Of a DNA stretch of 64,000 bases, positions 27,607 to 36,022 are shown in pieces (the first letter of the stretch is position 1; each line of letters starts with the position of its first letter). The notes under the pieces were generated by a model. The model had not been told where the DNA came from, did no database searches, and saw only the letters and a program-made list of their open reading frames with translations. Position numbers and translations under genes: made by a program. Source of the stretch: Paenibacillus sp. FSL H8-0548 (lineage in GTDB: Bacteria > Bacillota > Bacilli > Paenibacillales > Paenibacillaceae). The stretch spans positions 3,553,501-3,617,500 of the forward strand of contig NZ_CP152049.1 of assembly GCF_038630985.1 (NCBI RefSeq), given 5' to 3'.

Positions 27607-27638
27607 AAAAGCCCCTCTTCAACGAGGCAGCTTTCTTA
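27607..27638 (+). terminator. Hairpin in the long leader region
   Basis: AAAGC-C-CCTC (27608-27617) pairs with GAGG-CA-GCTTT (27624-27634), with a small internal loop. It may terminate transcripts coming from the structured element upstream. Confidence 0.5.
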
Positions 27639-27846
27639 TCGTAAAGATCAACATGAGGATTTAACATAGCCTATAATTAAAATCTTTTTCTTCGTATATG
27701 CTCTCTTAGCAAGCTGATCAAAATCCCGTTTGAATGCTATCTGCAGCTCTTTCGGTATTGGAGGGAATAAGGAGTTGAAAAGTGTGCCATACTTCAATAC
27801 ATGGTAGTATGTTCTCAGGTAGGTTGTAATACATTAGTCATATGAG

Positions 27847-27881
27847 AGACCGTAAACCTTGTAAAGGCGCGGTCTTTTTTT
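27847..27881 (+). promoter_or_regulatory. Terminator-like leader hairpin before the P-type ATPase
   Basis: AGACCG (27847-27852) and CGGTCT (27870-27875) form a stem followed directly by a T run, 39 bases before the ATPase start codon. An intrinsic terminator this close to a start often marks attenuation. It could equally end a transcript from upstream. Confidence 0.6.
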
Positions 27882-27919
27882 ATTCTATATCAAATACTGC
27901 AGATGGTGAGGTGCTGGCG

Positions 27920-30544
27920 ATGTGGTTTTCCAAATCACAAGAGGACATTCTGAAAGAGCTTCGAGTAGAGGCTGCTATAGGGTTGACAACAGACGAGGTA
28001 CAATCTAGACAGGAGCGGTATGGTGCGAATAAGCTAACAGGTAAACCAAAGAAAAGCATGATTGCTTTATTCTTTTCACAACTGAGAGATATGCTCATCT
28101 ATGTTCTTCTAGGTGCAGCTCTTGTTACACTTCTCATTGGTGAGTATGTGGATACGATTATTATACTAATCGTAGTTGTATTGAATGCGGCAATAGGAGT
28201 CATTCAAGAGAACAAAGCGGAGAAAGCTATTGAGGCTCTGCAGAATATGACGACACCACACTCGCTCGTAAGACGTAATGGTGAAGTGAAAGAAATCAAC
28301 TCTGAGGATATCGTACCAGGAGATATTATTTTATTAGATGCAGGCAGATACATACCGGCTGATCTAAGATTAATCGTGAGTGCAAATCTACAAATTGAAG
28401 AATCTGCATTAACAGGTGAGTCTGTACCTACAGATAAGAATGCTGACCATCTACATGAGAATCCGAAGACGACGATTGGTGATCAAACGAACATGGCTTT
28501 TATGTCTACACTCGTTACCTATGGTAGAGGTGAGGGTGTTGTGGTTGCTACCGCAATGGAAACAGAGATGGGGAAAATTGCAAAGATTCTAGATGAAGAT
28601 ACGAAGGAAATGACACCACTACAGAAAAAATTAGATGAGCTCGGTAAGATACTTGGATATACGGCAATTGGGATATGTGTACTCATATTTATAATTGGGC
28701 TATTTCAGGATAGAGACCTCTTCGAGATGTTCCTTATCTCTATTAGCTTAGCGGTCGCTGCAATTCCGGAAGGTTTGCCAGCTATTGTCGCGATTGTATT
28801 GGCATTAGGCGTAACTCGAATGTCTAAGATTAATGCGATTGTGAAGAAGCTCCCAGCAGTCGAGACCTTAGGCTCTGTCAATATTATTTGTTCAGACAAG
28901 ACAGGCACATTAACACAGAATAAAATGACGGTTGTTAAGCATTATACGGTCGATTCTGATAACGAAGAGGCTCCTGTCGACTTAATTAAAGCTTTCGTAT
29001 TATGTTCGGATGCCACCTATGAGAATGGCCAAGGTACGGGAGACCCAACAGAAATTGCCTTAGTTGTATTCGGTGAAGAGAACAACCTGTCGAAAATGAC
29101 ATTAGATGCTGAGCATAAGAGGGTTTCTGAGAAACCATTTGATTCTGATCGGAAGCTGATGTCTACACTTAATAAGATGGCAGATGGTTATCGTGTTCAT
29201 ACTAAGGGAGCAATCGATCAGCTGATTACATTATCCACCTCGGTCTTCGTGGAGGGCAAGATAGTCGCATTAACAGATGAGATAAAGCGTAATATTCTAA
29301 AGGCTGCAGAGGATATGTCGAATGATGCACTTCGAATACTTGGAGCAGCATATAAGGATACAGACCAGCTCATACCTTCTGAGGAGATGGAACGGAACCT
29401 CACTTTACTCGGATTCGTAGGAATGATAGATCCTCCTAGAATAGAAGTGAAGGACTCCATTAGAGAAGCTAGCCTAGCAGGAATTACATCTATAATGATT
29501 ACTGGCGACCATAAGAACACAGCTGTAGCTATTGCAAAAGAATTAGGGATCGCCAGCTCGATTGAGCAGAGTATGATTGGTGCAGAAATCGAAGAGTTAA
29601 CAGATGAGGAGTTTTCTCAAAAGATCCGGAACATCCGAGTGTTCGCTAGAGTATCACCTGAGCATAAGGTGAAGATTGTTAGGGCATTTAAGAAGCAGGG
29701 AAACATCGTCTCTATGACTGGTGATGGAGTGAATGACGCACCGTCGTTGAAATATGCTGACATTGGTGTAGCCATGGGCATTACTGGTACAGATGTATCC
29801 AAGAGCGCCAGTGATATGATCTTAACAGATGATAATTTTACAACGATTGTGCAGGCAATTAAAGAAGGCAGGAACATCTATCTCAACATAAGGAAGGCCG
29901 TTATTTTCCTCTTATCCTGTAATCTAGGAGAGGTTGTAGCGATACTTGCTTCGATTATATTCTTCTGGCCGGTCCCACTTCTAGCCACGCAAATTTTATG
30001 GGTCAATCTAGTCACAGATACATTGCCGGCAATTGCTCTCGGTGTTGATCCAGGTGATGAAGATGTTATGAAGCAGAAGCCAAGGAATCCTAAGGAGAGC
30101 TTCTTCGCGAAAGGTGCAGGCTTAAGAGCTGTCATTGGTGGATTATTGATTGGTATAACGACTTTAGTTGCATTCTTCATGGGCTTAAGAGAATTTGGTT
30201 TTAGCCTAGGGGCAGACAATATTAGTGATGAGGCTATGACTTATGCGAGAACAATGGCGTTCGTCGTACTGGCTGCTTCACAGCTGCTGTATTCCTTCAC
30301 CATGAGAAGTACAACGAAATCCATATTCCAAGTAGGACTTTTCTCGAACATGTATTTAGTTGGTGCAGTTGTCATTGGTTTTGTTCTTCAATTCGCAGTA
30401 ATCACAATTCCATTCCTCGCGGCCGCATTTAAGGTTCATAATCTAAGTTTAGCTGATTGGGGACTGGTGATTGCATTAGCGTTAATTCCTTTAGCTGTGA
30501 ATGAATTAATTAAGCTATTCGGGCGTATGTCAAGCAAGCGTTGA
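27920..30544 (+). CDS. Calcium-type cation-transporting P-type ATPase
   Basis: This 874-residue P2A-type ATPase pumps a cation, most likely Ca2+, out of the cytoplasm. It has an actuator domain with LTGES, a fourth helix with AIPEGLPAIVAIV (a Ca2+-site pattern), the phosphorylation motif SDKTGTLT, a nucleotide-binding domain with KGAID, and the hinge MTGDGVNDAPSLK. Helices five and six read NLGEV and WVNLVTDTLPA. ATG 27920 follows GGTGAGGTG; the longer frame from 27842 starts inside the leader hairpin. A possible Mn2+ role is a minority alternative for this family. Confidence 0.92.
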   Translation: MWFSKSQEDILKELRVEAAIGLTTDEVQSRQERYGANKLTGKPKKSMIALFFSQLRDMLIYVLLGAALVTLLIGEYVDTIIILIVVVLNAAIGVIQENKAEKAIEALQNMTTPHSLVRRNGEVKEINSEDIVPGDIILLDAGRYIPADLRLIVSANLQIEESALTGESVPTDKNADHLHENPKTTIGDQTNMAFMSTLVTYGRGEGVVVATAMETEMGKIAKILDEDTKEMTPLQKKLDELGKILGYTAIGICVLIFIIGLFQDRDLFEMFLISISLAVAAIPEGLPAIVAIVLALGVTRMSKINAIVKKLPAVETLGSVNIICSDKTGTLTQNKMTVVKHYTVDSDNEEAPVDLIKAFVLCSDATYENGQGTGDPTEIALVVFGEENNLSKMTLDAEHKRVSEKPFDSDRKLMSTLNKMADGYRVHTKGAIDQLITLSTSVFVEGKIVALTDEIKRNILKAAEDMSNDALRILGAAYKDTDQLIPSEEMERNLTLLGFVGMIDPPRIEVKDSIREASLAGITSIMITGDHKNTAVAIAKELGIASSIEQSMIGAEIEELTDEEFSQKIRNIRVFARVSPEHKVKIVRAFKKQGNIVSMTGDGVNDAPSLKYADIGVAMGITGTDVSKSASDMILTDDNFTTIVQAIKEGRNIYLNIRKAVIFLLSCNLGEVVAILASIIFFWPVPLLATQILWVNLVTDTLPAIALGVDPGDEDVMKQKPRNPKESFFAKGAGLRAVIGGLLIGITTLVAFFMGLREFGFSLGADNISDEAMTYARTMAFVVLAASQLLYSFTMRSTTKSIFQVGLFSNMYLVGAVVIGFVLQFAVITIPFLAAAFKVHNLSLADWGLVIALALIPLAVNELIKLFGRMSSKR

Positions 30545-31042
30545 TATTGGAGGAAAGCGGATTTTTTAACCTTCAATTATTAAAGTGAATCGAGTTTTTA
30601 CAATGATGATCTAGAGGAATAGCCCTCCTTTGAAGGAAGGTTATTCTTCTTGTTTTGTTCCAGTATACGATACATGTGGCGTGCTGTGTGTCGGATGTGA
30701 GAAAGTGAAATTATGGAGCCATATTTACCTGAATATAATATCTATTCGTACCCAGGCGGACATAACTTTTGAGGCTTTTATTTTCTTGAAATGCTCTGTT
30801 AAGTTCTTTGCTGATTTTTTTTTTTGCTAAACAGATGTAAGATCAACTGCGGGGAATCCTACAATAAATGATGGCTAAATTTTCGTACGGGAAGGGCATA
30901 GAGGGGTGGAAAGAGGTTGAGGCGAGTAGGTTGAAGAGGATGGACAAGGTGAGGCCAGATTAGCTTGGTTTAGAACTCGTACCTCAAACCCGAGTTTGAT
31001 TCGTACCGTCTTTGAAGCATGTTTACCCTCATTGATTGAGAA
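30545..31042. other. Intergenic region without a supported gene
   Basis: After the terminator at 30614-30655 I see no frame with a ribosome binding site or protein-like composition up to the vanY promoter module. A 66-codon frame at 30630-30830 begins inside the terminator and is not credible. Confidence 0.6.
30614..30655 (+). terminator. Terminator after the P-type ATPase
   Basis: AGGAATAGCCCTCCTT (30615-30630) pairs with AAGGAAGGTTATTCTTCT (30633-30650) with wobbles and a loop of only two bases; TTGTTTTG follows. Confidence 0.75.
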
Positions 31043-31102
31043 GTTTAAGAAAAACTTTATTTTTAACCCCATTTCTATTTTAATAGTATTCCTTATCCTA
31101 AA
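31043..31102 (+). promoter_or_regulatory. VanR-type promoter module upstream of vanY
   Basis: This 60-bp block aligns without gaps to 34026-34085 with about 43 of 60 identities. It contains direct repeats TTTAAG and TTTAAC 18 bases apart, then a -10-like TATCCT, and no good -35. That is the architecture expected of a promoter activated by an OmpR-type regulator. Confidence 0.7.
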
Positions 31103-31131
31103 GTTAATGAAGGATTAGGAGGAACCAAAGG

Positions 31132-31995
31132 ATGAAGAAATGGTTTTTATGGCTAGTTATATTATTACTGCTTGGCTATGGATATGCTCAACATAAACAA
31201 AAAATCATTAACGGGAAATCACCAGAAGAAGACAATCAAGCGCAAGAGGTGATTTCGCAACAGAACGAGCACACGATTAAAGTAACAAAAGCTCAGATTT
31301 ACAAAGGCAATTTGTTGTTGGTTAATAAAGATCATCCTGTACCTTCAGGTGGTGAAGCGTCCGATGCGGTCAATCTTTCTCAGCATAAAGAACTGTTGAA
31401 TGGATTCATTGTGCTGGACAATTCGATTCAGCTGTCGCCAAGCTTGGTGCAAAAATTTTCAAGTATGATTGGTGCCGCAGCAAATGATGGGGTCAGCCGT
31501 TTTTTAATTAGCAGCGGTTACAGGGACAACAAACAACAAGATCAGCTCTATCAACAAATGGGTGCTGATTATGCGTTGCCTGCAGGTTATAGCGAACATA
31601 ATTTAGGTTTATCGCTTGATATTGGATCTACGCGGGCGGAGATGAGCCAAGCCCCAGAAGGGAAATGGTTGAATAAAAACGCATGGAGACACGGGTTTAT
31701 CTTGCGTTATCCGAGTGACAAAACTGCAATTACAGGTATTCAGTATGAGCCCTGGCATTTTCGTTATGTTGGTTTGCCGCACAGCGCAATTATGCAAGAA
31801 AAGAATTTTGTCTTGGAAGAATATCTAGATTACTTGAAAGAACATAAGTCCATTACGACTACAGTAAATCAACAAACCTATGAAATCTCCTACTACCCTG
31901 TCTCCAAAAATACAACTATCCCTGTGCCTGTGAATGGTCGATATGAGTTATCAGGCAACAATATGGACGGTATCATTGTGACCGTGTATTCGTGA
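31132..31995 (+). CDS. vanY: VanY-like D-alanyl-D-alanine carboxypeptidase
   Basis: This 287-residue protein has an N-terminal membrane anchor and an extracellular zinc peptidase domain that should trim the terminal D-Ala from peptidoglycan precursors. The metal site is readable: SEHNLGLSLDIG (His and Asp ligands) and EPWHFRYVG (catalytic Glu and His ligand). SSGYRDNKQQ is the usual substrate-binding block. RBS TTAGGAGG precedes the ATG. A VanZ remnant and a VanR/VanS-like pair follow. There is no vanH, vanA or vanX here, so glycopeptide resistance is not implied. Confidence 0.92.
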   Translation: MKKWFLWLVILLLLGYGYAQHKQKIINGKSPEEDNQAQEVISQQNEHTIKVTKAQIYKGNLLLVNKDHPVPSGGEASDAVNLSQHKELLNGFIVLDNSIQLSPSLVQKFSSMIGAAANDGVSRFLISSGYRDNKQQDQLYQQMGADYALPAGYSEHNLGLSLDIGSTRAEMSQAPEGKWLNKNAWRHGFILRYPSDKTAITGIQYEPWHFRYVGLPHSAIMQEKNFVLEEYLDYLKEHKSITTTVNQQTYEISYYPVSKNTTIPVPVNGRYELSGNNMDGIIVTVYS

Positions 31996-32000
31996 TATTC

Positions 32001-32171
32001 ATGCCGTACGGTATTTTGCTTGGTTTAATGTTAAAAAACAAAAAAATATCATTTGCAGAAGCGTTCATTCATTCTTTAGGTATAAGTCTAATCTTGGAAT
32101 GCGCGCAGACCTTATTCGCTAAGGTAGTAACTACATCAAGTGTTATCCAAGCAAGAGGAAGATCCGTCTGA
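32001..32171 (+). pseudogene. Truncated VanZ-like membrane protein remnant
   Basis: A 56-codon frame starting six bases after vanY reads PYGILLGLMLKNKKISFAEA and ISLILECAQTLFA, matching the middle of VanZ-family proteins. The N-terminal helices and the usual end are missing, and there is no ribosome binding site. It is too short for a working VanZ (about 150 residues or more), so I call it a relic. It shows that the locus once had the vanY-vanZ order of vanF/vanA-type clusters. Confidence 0.7.
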
Positions 32172-32212
32172 TACAATTAAAGCAATACTAAGGTGATACA
32201 GGGGTGGAACGA

Positions 32213-32908
32213 ATGAAGTCGATCACAATTCTGATAGCTGATGATGAGGCAGAGATTGCCGATTTGATTGAGTTGCATTTAGAAAAAGAAGGCTACCGCT
32301 GCATTAAAGCATTGGATGGGCGGGAAGCTATTTCTGCTATTCAGACGCATTCCATTGATTTGGCGATTTTAGATATTATGATGCCTAAACTGGATGGTTA
32401 TGAAGTAACAAGACAAATTCGAGAGCAGCATCACTTACCTATCATTTTCTTAAGCGCCAAAGCGACCGACCTCGATAAGATTACAGGGCTAATAAGAGGA
32501 GCAGATGATTATGTGACCAAACCCTTCAACCCAATGGAATTGGTTGCCCGTGTGAATGCTCAGTTGAGGCGTTCCACGCAGTTTAATCAATCAACGCATA
32601 CGAACAACCCTGCATTGGAGGCAGGCGGACTTGTCATTTATCCCGAAGAACGCACCGTATTCCTTTACGGCAAGCCAATTGAACTAACTCCAAAAGAGTT
32701 TGACATTTTGTATATGCTAGCCAGTTATCCAAAGAAAGTCTATAGTGCAGAAAATATCTTTCAACAGGTGTGGGGTGATGCATACTATGAAGGCAGCAAT
32801 ACGGTCATGGTACATATTCGTACCTTGCGGAAGAAGCTTGGGGAAGACATTCATAAAAACAAACTGATTAAAACCGTTTGGGGGGTGGGATATACATTTA
32901 ATGGCTAA
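32213..32908 (+). CDS. VanR-like OmpR-family response regulator
   Basis: This 231-residue regulator has a receiver domain with acidic ADDEAE, phospho-acceptor Asp54 in AILDIMMPKLDGYE and Lys in TKPFNPMELVARV, then a winged-helix domain ending in KTVWGVGYTFNG. ATG 32213 follows GGGGTGG; GTG 32204 lies within that site. It overlaps the kinase gene by 8 bp. By position and similarity it resembles VanR, and two copies of a candidate binding module flank the pair, one before vanY and one before the transporter. Confidence 0.9.
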   Translation: MKSITILIADDEAEIADLIELHLEKEGYRCIKALDGREAISAIQTHSIDLAILDIMMPKLDGYEVTRQIREQHHLPIIFLSAKATDLDKITGLIRGADDYVTKPFNPMELVARVNAQLRRSTQFNQSTHTNNPALEAGGLVIYPEERTVFLYGKPIELTPKEFDILYMLASYPKKVYSAENIFQQVWGDAYYEGSNTVMVHIRTLRKKLGEDIHKNKLIKTVWGVGYTFNG

Positions 32909-33998
32909 AATCATCCGAAGCTTTCGATTTAAAATGATTCAACTCTTTGGTTTAAGTATGCTCTTTTCCGCTATCCTGACCTATACACTCTTTAAAGCTA
33001 TCCAAATCTATTATTATACGACCCAATTCGAAAGTCCATTGACTAAAATTCGTTATTTTATAAGAGATATTGGGGATGTTAACTTTTTTATGCTTATTTT
33101 CATTCCTCTCTCTTTTTTGTTTTTCTTTCTCCTCACCAAACGATATGCGGCTTATTTTAAAGAAATATTCAGCGGAATTAATCAGCTTGCGAATGGTGAC
33201 TTCAACAATCGTATACATATTCCATCCAATGATGAATTTGGGGATGTTGCGAGAGATATTAATCTGGCAAGTGAAAAATTACAGAAAGCTTTGGAGAGAG
33301 GAGATTTTGCAGAAAACAGCAAGGAACAATTGGTCTTGAATTTGGCTCATGATTTGCGCACGCCGTTGACTTCGGTTTTAGGTTACTTGGATTTCATTCT
33401 TCAGGACGATCAACTCACTGCAGAACAAATCAATCATTATACGAGCATTGCTTATACCAAGTCTCAACGTTTAGAAAAGCTCATTGACGAGCTATTCGAA
33501 ATCACTCGAATGAACTATGGCAAGCTTACAATTGAAAAAAAATCGATCGATCTGAGTGAACTTCTCATCCAATTAACTGAGGAGCTATACCCTGTGTTTG
33601 AGAAAAATAACCTGGAAATCCGATTGAATGTGACTCCGCATATGACAATTTGGGGTGATGGTGAGCTATTGGCACGCGTATTTGAAAATCTTCTGACGAA
33701 TGCCATTCGCTATGGAAATGATGGCCAGTTTATAGACATTAATTGCAATTTTGATGCAGAAGATGTGGTGATTCAAGTGGTCAATTATGGAGATCATATT
33801 TCCCCGGAAGAGCTGCCGCATATCTTCGATATGTTTTTTACGGGCGATCAAGCGCGAACTCATCGTGAGGGGAGCACCGGCCTTGGCTTGTCTATTGCGA
33901 AGAATATTGTGGAGCAGCATCAAGGCACAATTTCGGCTCAAAGCAGTTTAATTCGCACGCTTTTTGAAGTCCATTTCCCGCAAAAAAAACGGATCTGA
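32901..33998 (+). CDS. VanS-like sensor histidine kinase
   Basis: This 365-residue kinase has two membrane helices bracketing only a short outside segment of about 30 residues (KAIQIYYYTTQFESPLTKIR), as in VanS. HAMP-like residues with ANGDFNNRIHIPSNDEFGDV, His150 in LAHDLRTPLTSVLGY, the N box FENLLTNAIRYG and G2 box GSTGLGLSIAKNIVEQHQG follow. The tiny sensor loop suggests detection of a membrane-embedded or wall-precursor signal, by analogy with VanS. It is coupled to the regulator gene by overlap. Confidence 0.9.
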   Translation: MAKIIRSFRFKMIQLFGLSMLFSAILTYTLFKAIQIYYYTTQFESPLTKIRYFIRDIGDVNFFMLIFIPLSFLFFFLLTKRYAAYFKEIFSGINQLANGDFNNRIHIPSNDEFGDVARDINLASEKLQKALERGDFAENSKEQLVLNLAHDLRTPLTSVLGYLDFILQDDQLTAEQINHYTSIAYTKSQRLEKLIDELFEITRMNYGKLTIEKKSIDLSELLIQLTEELYPVFEKNNLEIRLNVTPHMTIWGDGELLARVFENLLTNAIRYGNDGQFIDINCNFDAEDVVIQVVNYGDHISPEELPHIFDMFFTGDQARTHREGSTGLGLSIAKNIVEQHQGTISAQSSLIRTLFEVHFPQKKRI

Positions 33999-34025
33999 AA
34001 CATTCAGTTAATGTTTAAGTCGAGT

Positions 34026-34085
34026 ATTTAAGGAAAATTTTATATTTGCCCCACTTTTTTATTTAACAGTCTGCCCTATTCTAAA
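34026..34085 (+). promoter_or_regulatory. Second VanR-type promoter module, before the transporter operon
   Basis: This 60-bp block aligns without gaps to the module before vanY (31043-31102), including TTTAAG and a TATTCTAAA box that corresponds to TATCCTAAA there. It starts 27 bases after the vanS-like stop. It implies that the same regulator turns on the four-gene transporter operon that follows. Confidence 0.7.
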
Positions 34086-34112
34086 TGTAGGAATGGGAGG
34101 AGCGAGCTGTGA

Positions 34113-35024
34113 ATGAAGAAGTGGGGTTTTTGGCATCTCATCATAATGAAGAAAAAAATAAAAAAATGGATTCGCAAGGATACTTCAGCGGCTTTGATGT
34201 TTCTGGCACCGAGCCTTATCGGGTTTGCGTTGTTCTACCTTATTCCGTTTGCCATGGGAATGTTGTACTCCTTCATGGACAGTGCGGTCGGTGGTCAATT
34301 CGTTGGATTGGATAACTACCGCGAGCTGCTTGCGAGTGATTCCTTCCGTAAGGCGTCATCCAACACGTTTTATTTTAGCGTGGTTACTGTTCCGCTTATA
34401 CTTGCGCTTTCGTTAGGTTTAGCCATGCTGTTGAATAAAAATATATATCTTCGCAAATGGCTGCGGACGATATTTGTGTTGCCGCTTGTCGTTCCAGTCG
34501 CCTCGATTATTCTGATCTGGCAGACTCTGTTCGATTGGAACGGCTCCTTGAACGCCTGGCTGAGCGGCTTCGGCTTCGAACGTGTGGATTGGATGAAGAC
34601 CGATGCGGCCAGAAATGTAATCATTGTCGTTTATTTATGGAAGAACATTGGCTATAACGTGATTTTATTTTTAGCAGGACTGCAGCAAATCCCGAAAGAT
34701 TATTACGAAACCGCCCAAATTGAAGGGGCAGGGCGTTTACGGCAGTTTGGCAGTATTACAATTGTCTATTTAACATCCACCATGTTCTTTGTAGTTATTA
34801 TGTCGATCATTAATTCGTTTAAAGTATTTCGGGAAACGTATTTGATCGCAGGCGATTATCCGCATGACAGTATATACATGATGCAGCACTATATGAACAA
34901 CATGTTCACGTCGTTGGATATACAGAAGCTGACTGCTGCGTCGACCTTGATGGTCGGCTGTATTCTTCTGATGGTCATGGGATTGTTTGCGCTTGAACGC
35001 CGGCATCGGAAGTACATGGAATAG
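34113..35024 (+). CDS. CUT1-type ABC transporter permease (MalF/UgpA-like)
   Basis: This 303-residue permease has about six membrane helices and the inner-loop EAA-type motif YYETAQIEGAGRLRQFGSITI that docks the ATPase. It is the first subunit of a carbohydrate-type importer whose second permease, adaptor and lipoprotein follow. ATG 34113 lies behind GGGAGGAG. It lies directly behind the second VanR-type promoter module. No ATPase is encoded, so it probably borrows a shared MsmX/UgpC-type ATPase, which is common for this family. Confidence 0.9.
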   Translation: MKKWGFWHLIIMKKKIKKWIRKDTSAALMFLAPSLIGFALFYLIPFAMGMLYSFMDSAVGGQFVGLDNYRELLASDSFRKASSNTFYFSVVTVPLILALSLGLAMLLNKNIYLRKWLRTIFVLPLVVPVASIILIWQTLFDWNGSLNAWLSGFGFERVDWMKTDAARNVIIVVYLWKNIGYNVILFLAGLQQIPKDYYETAQIEGAGRLRQFGSITIVYLTSTMFFVVIMSIINSFKVFRETYLIAGDYPHDSIYMMQHYMNNMFTSLDIQKLTAASTLMVGCILLMVMGLFALERRHRKYME

Positions 35025-35037
35025 GGGGAGTAAGGCC

Positions 35038-35913
35038 GTGCTAGTTGCTAAAGTATTGCAAAAAAGTGCGTTAACGGTCGTCATGGTCATTATAGCAGTT
35101 CTATTACTATTCCCGATTGTGATCACTTTCACAAATTCGCTCATGACAGAACAAGAAATTGGCATTAATTATGGACCCATAGGGCAGATGAACAAAGCCG
35201 TTGCAGGGAGAGAAAATCCTTTTGTGAATTTAAAACTGCTGCCGGATCAAGTGACCTTGGAGCAGTATGGCAAGGTGTTGGTGGGCAGCCCGAGATATCT
35301 GATGATGTTCTGGAATTCGGTATTTATGGTAGTGCCGATCATCGCAGGACAAACCCTCGTAGCAGCACTTGCTGCTTACGCGTTCTCCAAGCTGCAATTT
35401 CGCGGCCGGGAACACGTGTTTCTCGTCTATGTCTTGACGATGCTCATGCCATTCCAAGTGACGCTAGTGCCGAATTATATTATGGCGGATAAGCTTAGTC
35501 TGCTCAATAGTTCGAATGCCATTATATTACCTGGCGTCTTCGCATCCTTCGGTGTGTTTATGCTAAGACAGTTCATGCTGGATATTCCATATGCCTACAT
35601 CGAAGCAGCCAAGATGGATGGAGCTGGACATGTGCGAATTTTTTACAAGATTATTATCCCAATGATCAAACCGGGTCTGTCTGCGCTTGTTATCCTCTTG
35701 TTCGTCGATTATTGGAACATGGTGGAGCAGCCGCTTATTTTTCTGGACGATCCGTTCAAGCAGCCGCTATCGGTTTATTTATCCAGTATTAATGGTGAAC
35801 TGGGGATTGCTTTCGCTGCATCCATGCTCTACATGGCTCCAATGGTGCTGCTGTTTCTGTATGCGGAAACGTATTTCATTGAAGGCATACAATTGTCTGG
35901 TATCAAGGGCTAG
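35038..35913 (+). CDS. CUT1-type ABC transporter permease (MalG/UgpE-like)
   Basis: This 291-residue partner permease has six predicted helices and the EAA motif YIEAAKMDGAGHVRIFYKIII. GTG 35038 sits seven bases after GGGGGAG and 14 bases after the preceding stop; the longer frame starting at 34987 overlaps the first permease and has no site. An inserted loop before the first conserved helix (GQMNKAVAGRENPFVNLKLL) is longer than in typical MalG-like permeases and may face the adaptor protein. Confidence 0.88.
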   Translation: MLVAKVLQKSALTVVMVIIAVLLLFPIVITFTNSLMTEQEIGINYGPIGQMNKAVAGRENPFVNLKLLPDQVTLEQYGKVLVGSPRYLMMFWNSVFMVVPIIAGQTLVAALAAYAFSKLQFRGREHVFLVYVLTMLMPFQVTLVPNYIMADKLSLLNSSNAIILPGVFASFGVFMLRQFMLDIPYAYIEAAKMDGAGHVRIFYKIIIPMIKPGLSALVILLFVDYWNMVEQPLIFLDDPFKQPLSVYLSSINGELGIAFAASMLYMAPMVLLFLYAETYFIEGIQLSGIKG

Positions 35914-36022
35914 TTTTTGCGAATCTGATGCTTGCAAGGCAAGCTTAACATAAGTAAAACTCAGACAATGCTTACAAATTAAACTTTCCTACGGAAAGTT
36001 CTTAGGAGGAGGAAGATGGGAT

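Noticed and set aside
30630..30830. 66-codon frame after the P-type ATPase
   Set aside because: It begins inside the terminator hairpin and lacks a ribosome binding site and protein-like pattern.
31132..33998. Vancomycin resistance cluster
   Set aside because: VanY, a VanZ remnant and a VanRS-like pair are present, but the essential ligase and dehydrogenase/dipeptidase genes (vanA, vanH, vanX) are absent from the window.
34109..34315. GTG-started frame overlapping the first CUT1 permease
   Set aside because: It uses the same ribosome binding site but its product has no family resemblance; the ATG at 34113 gives a full permease.
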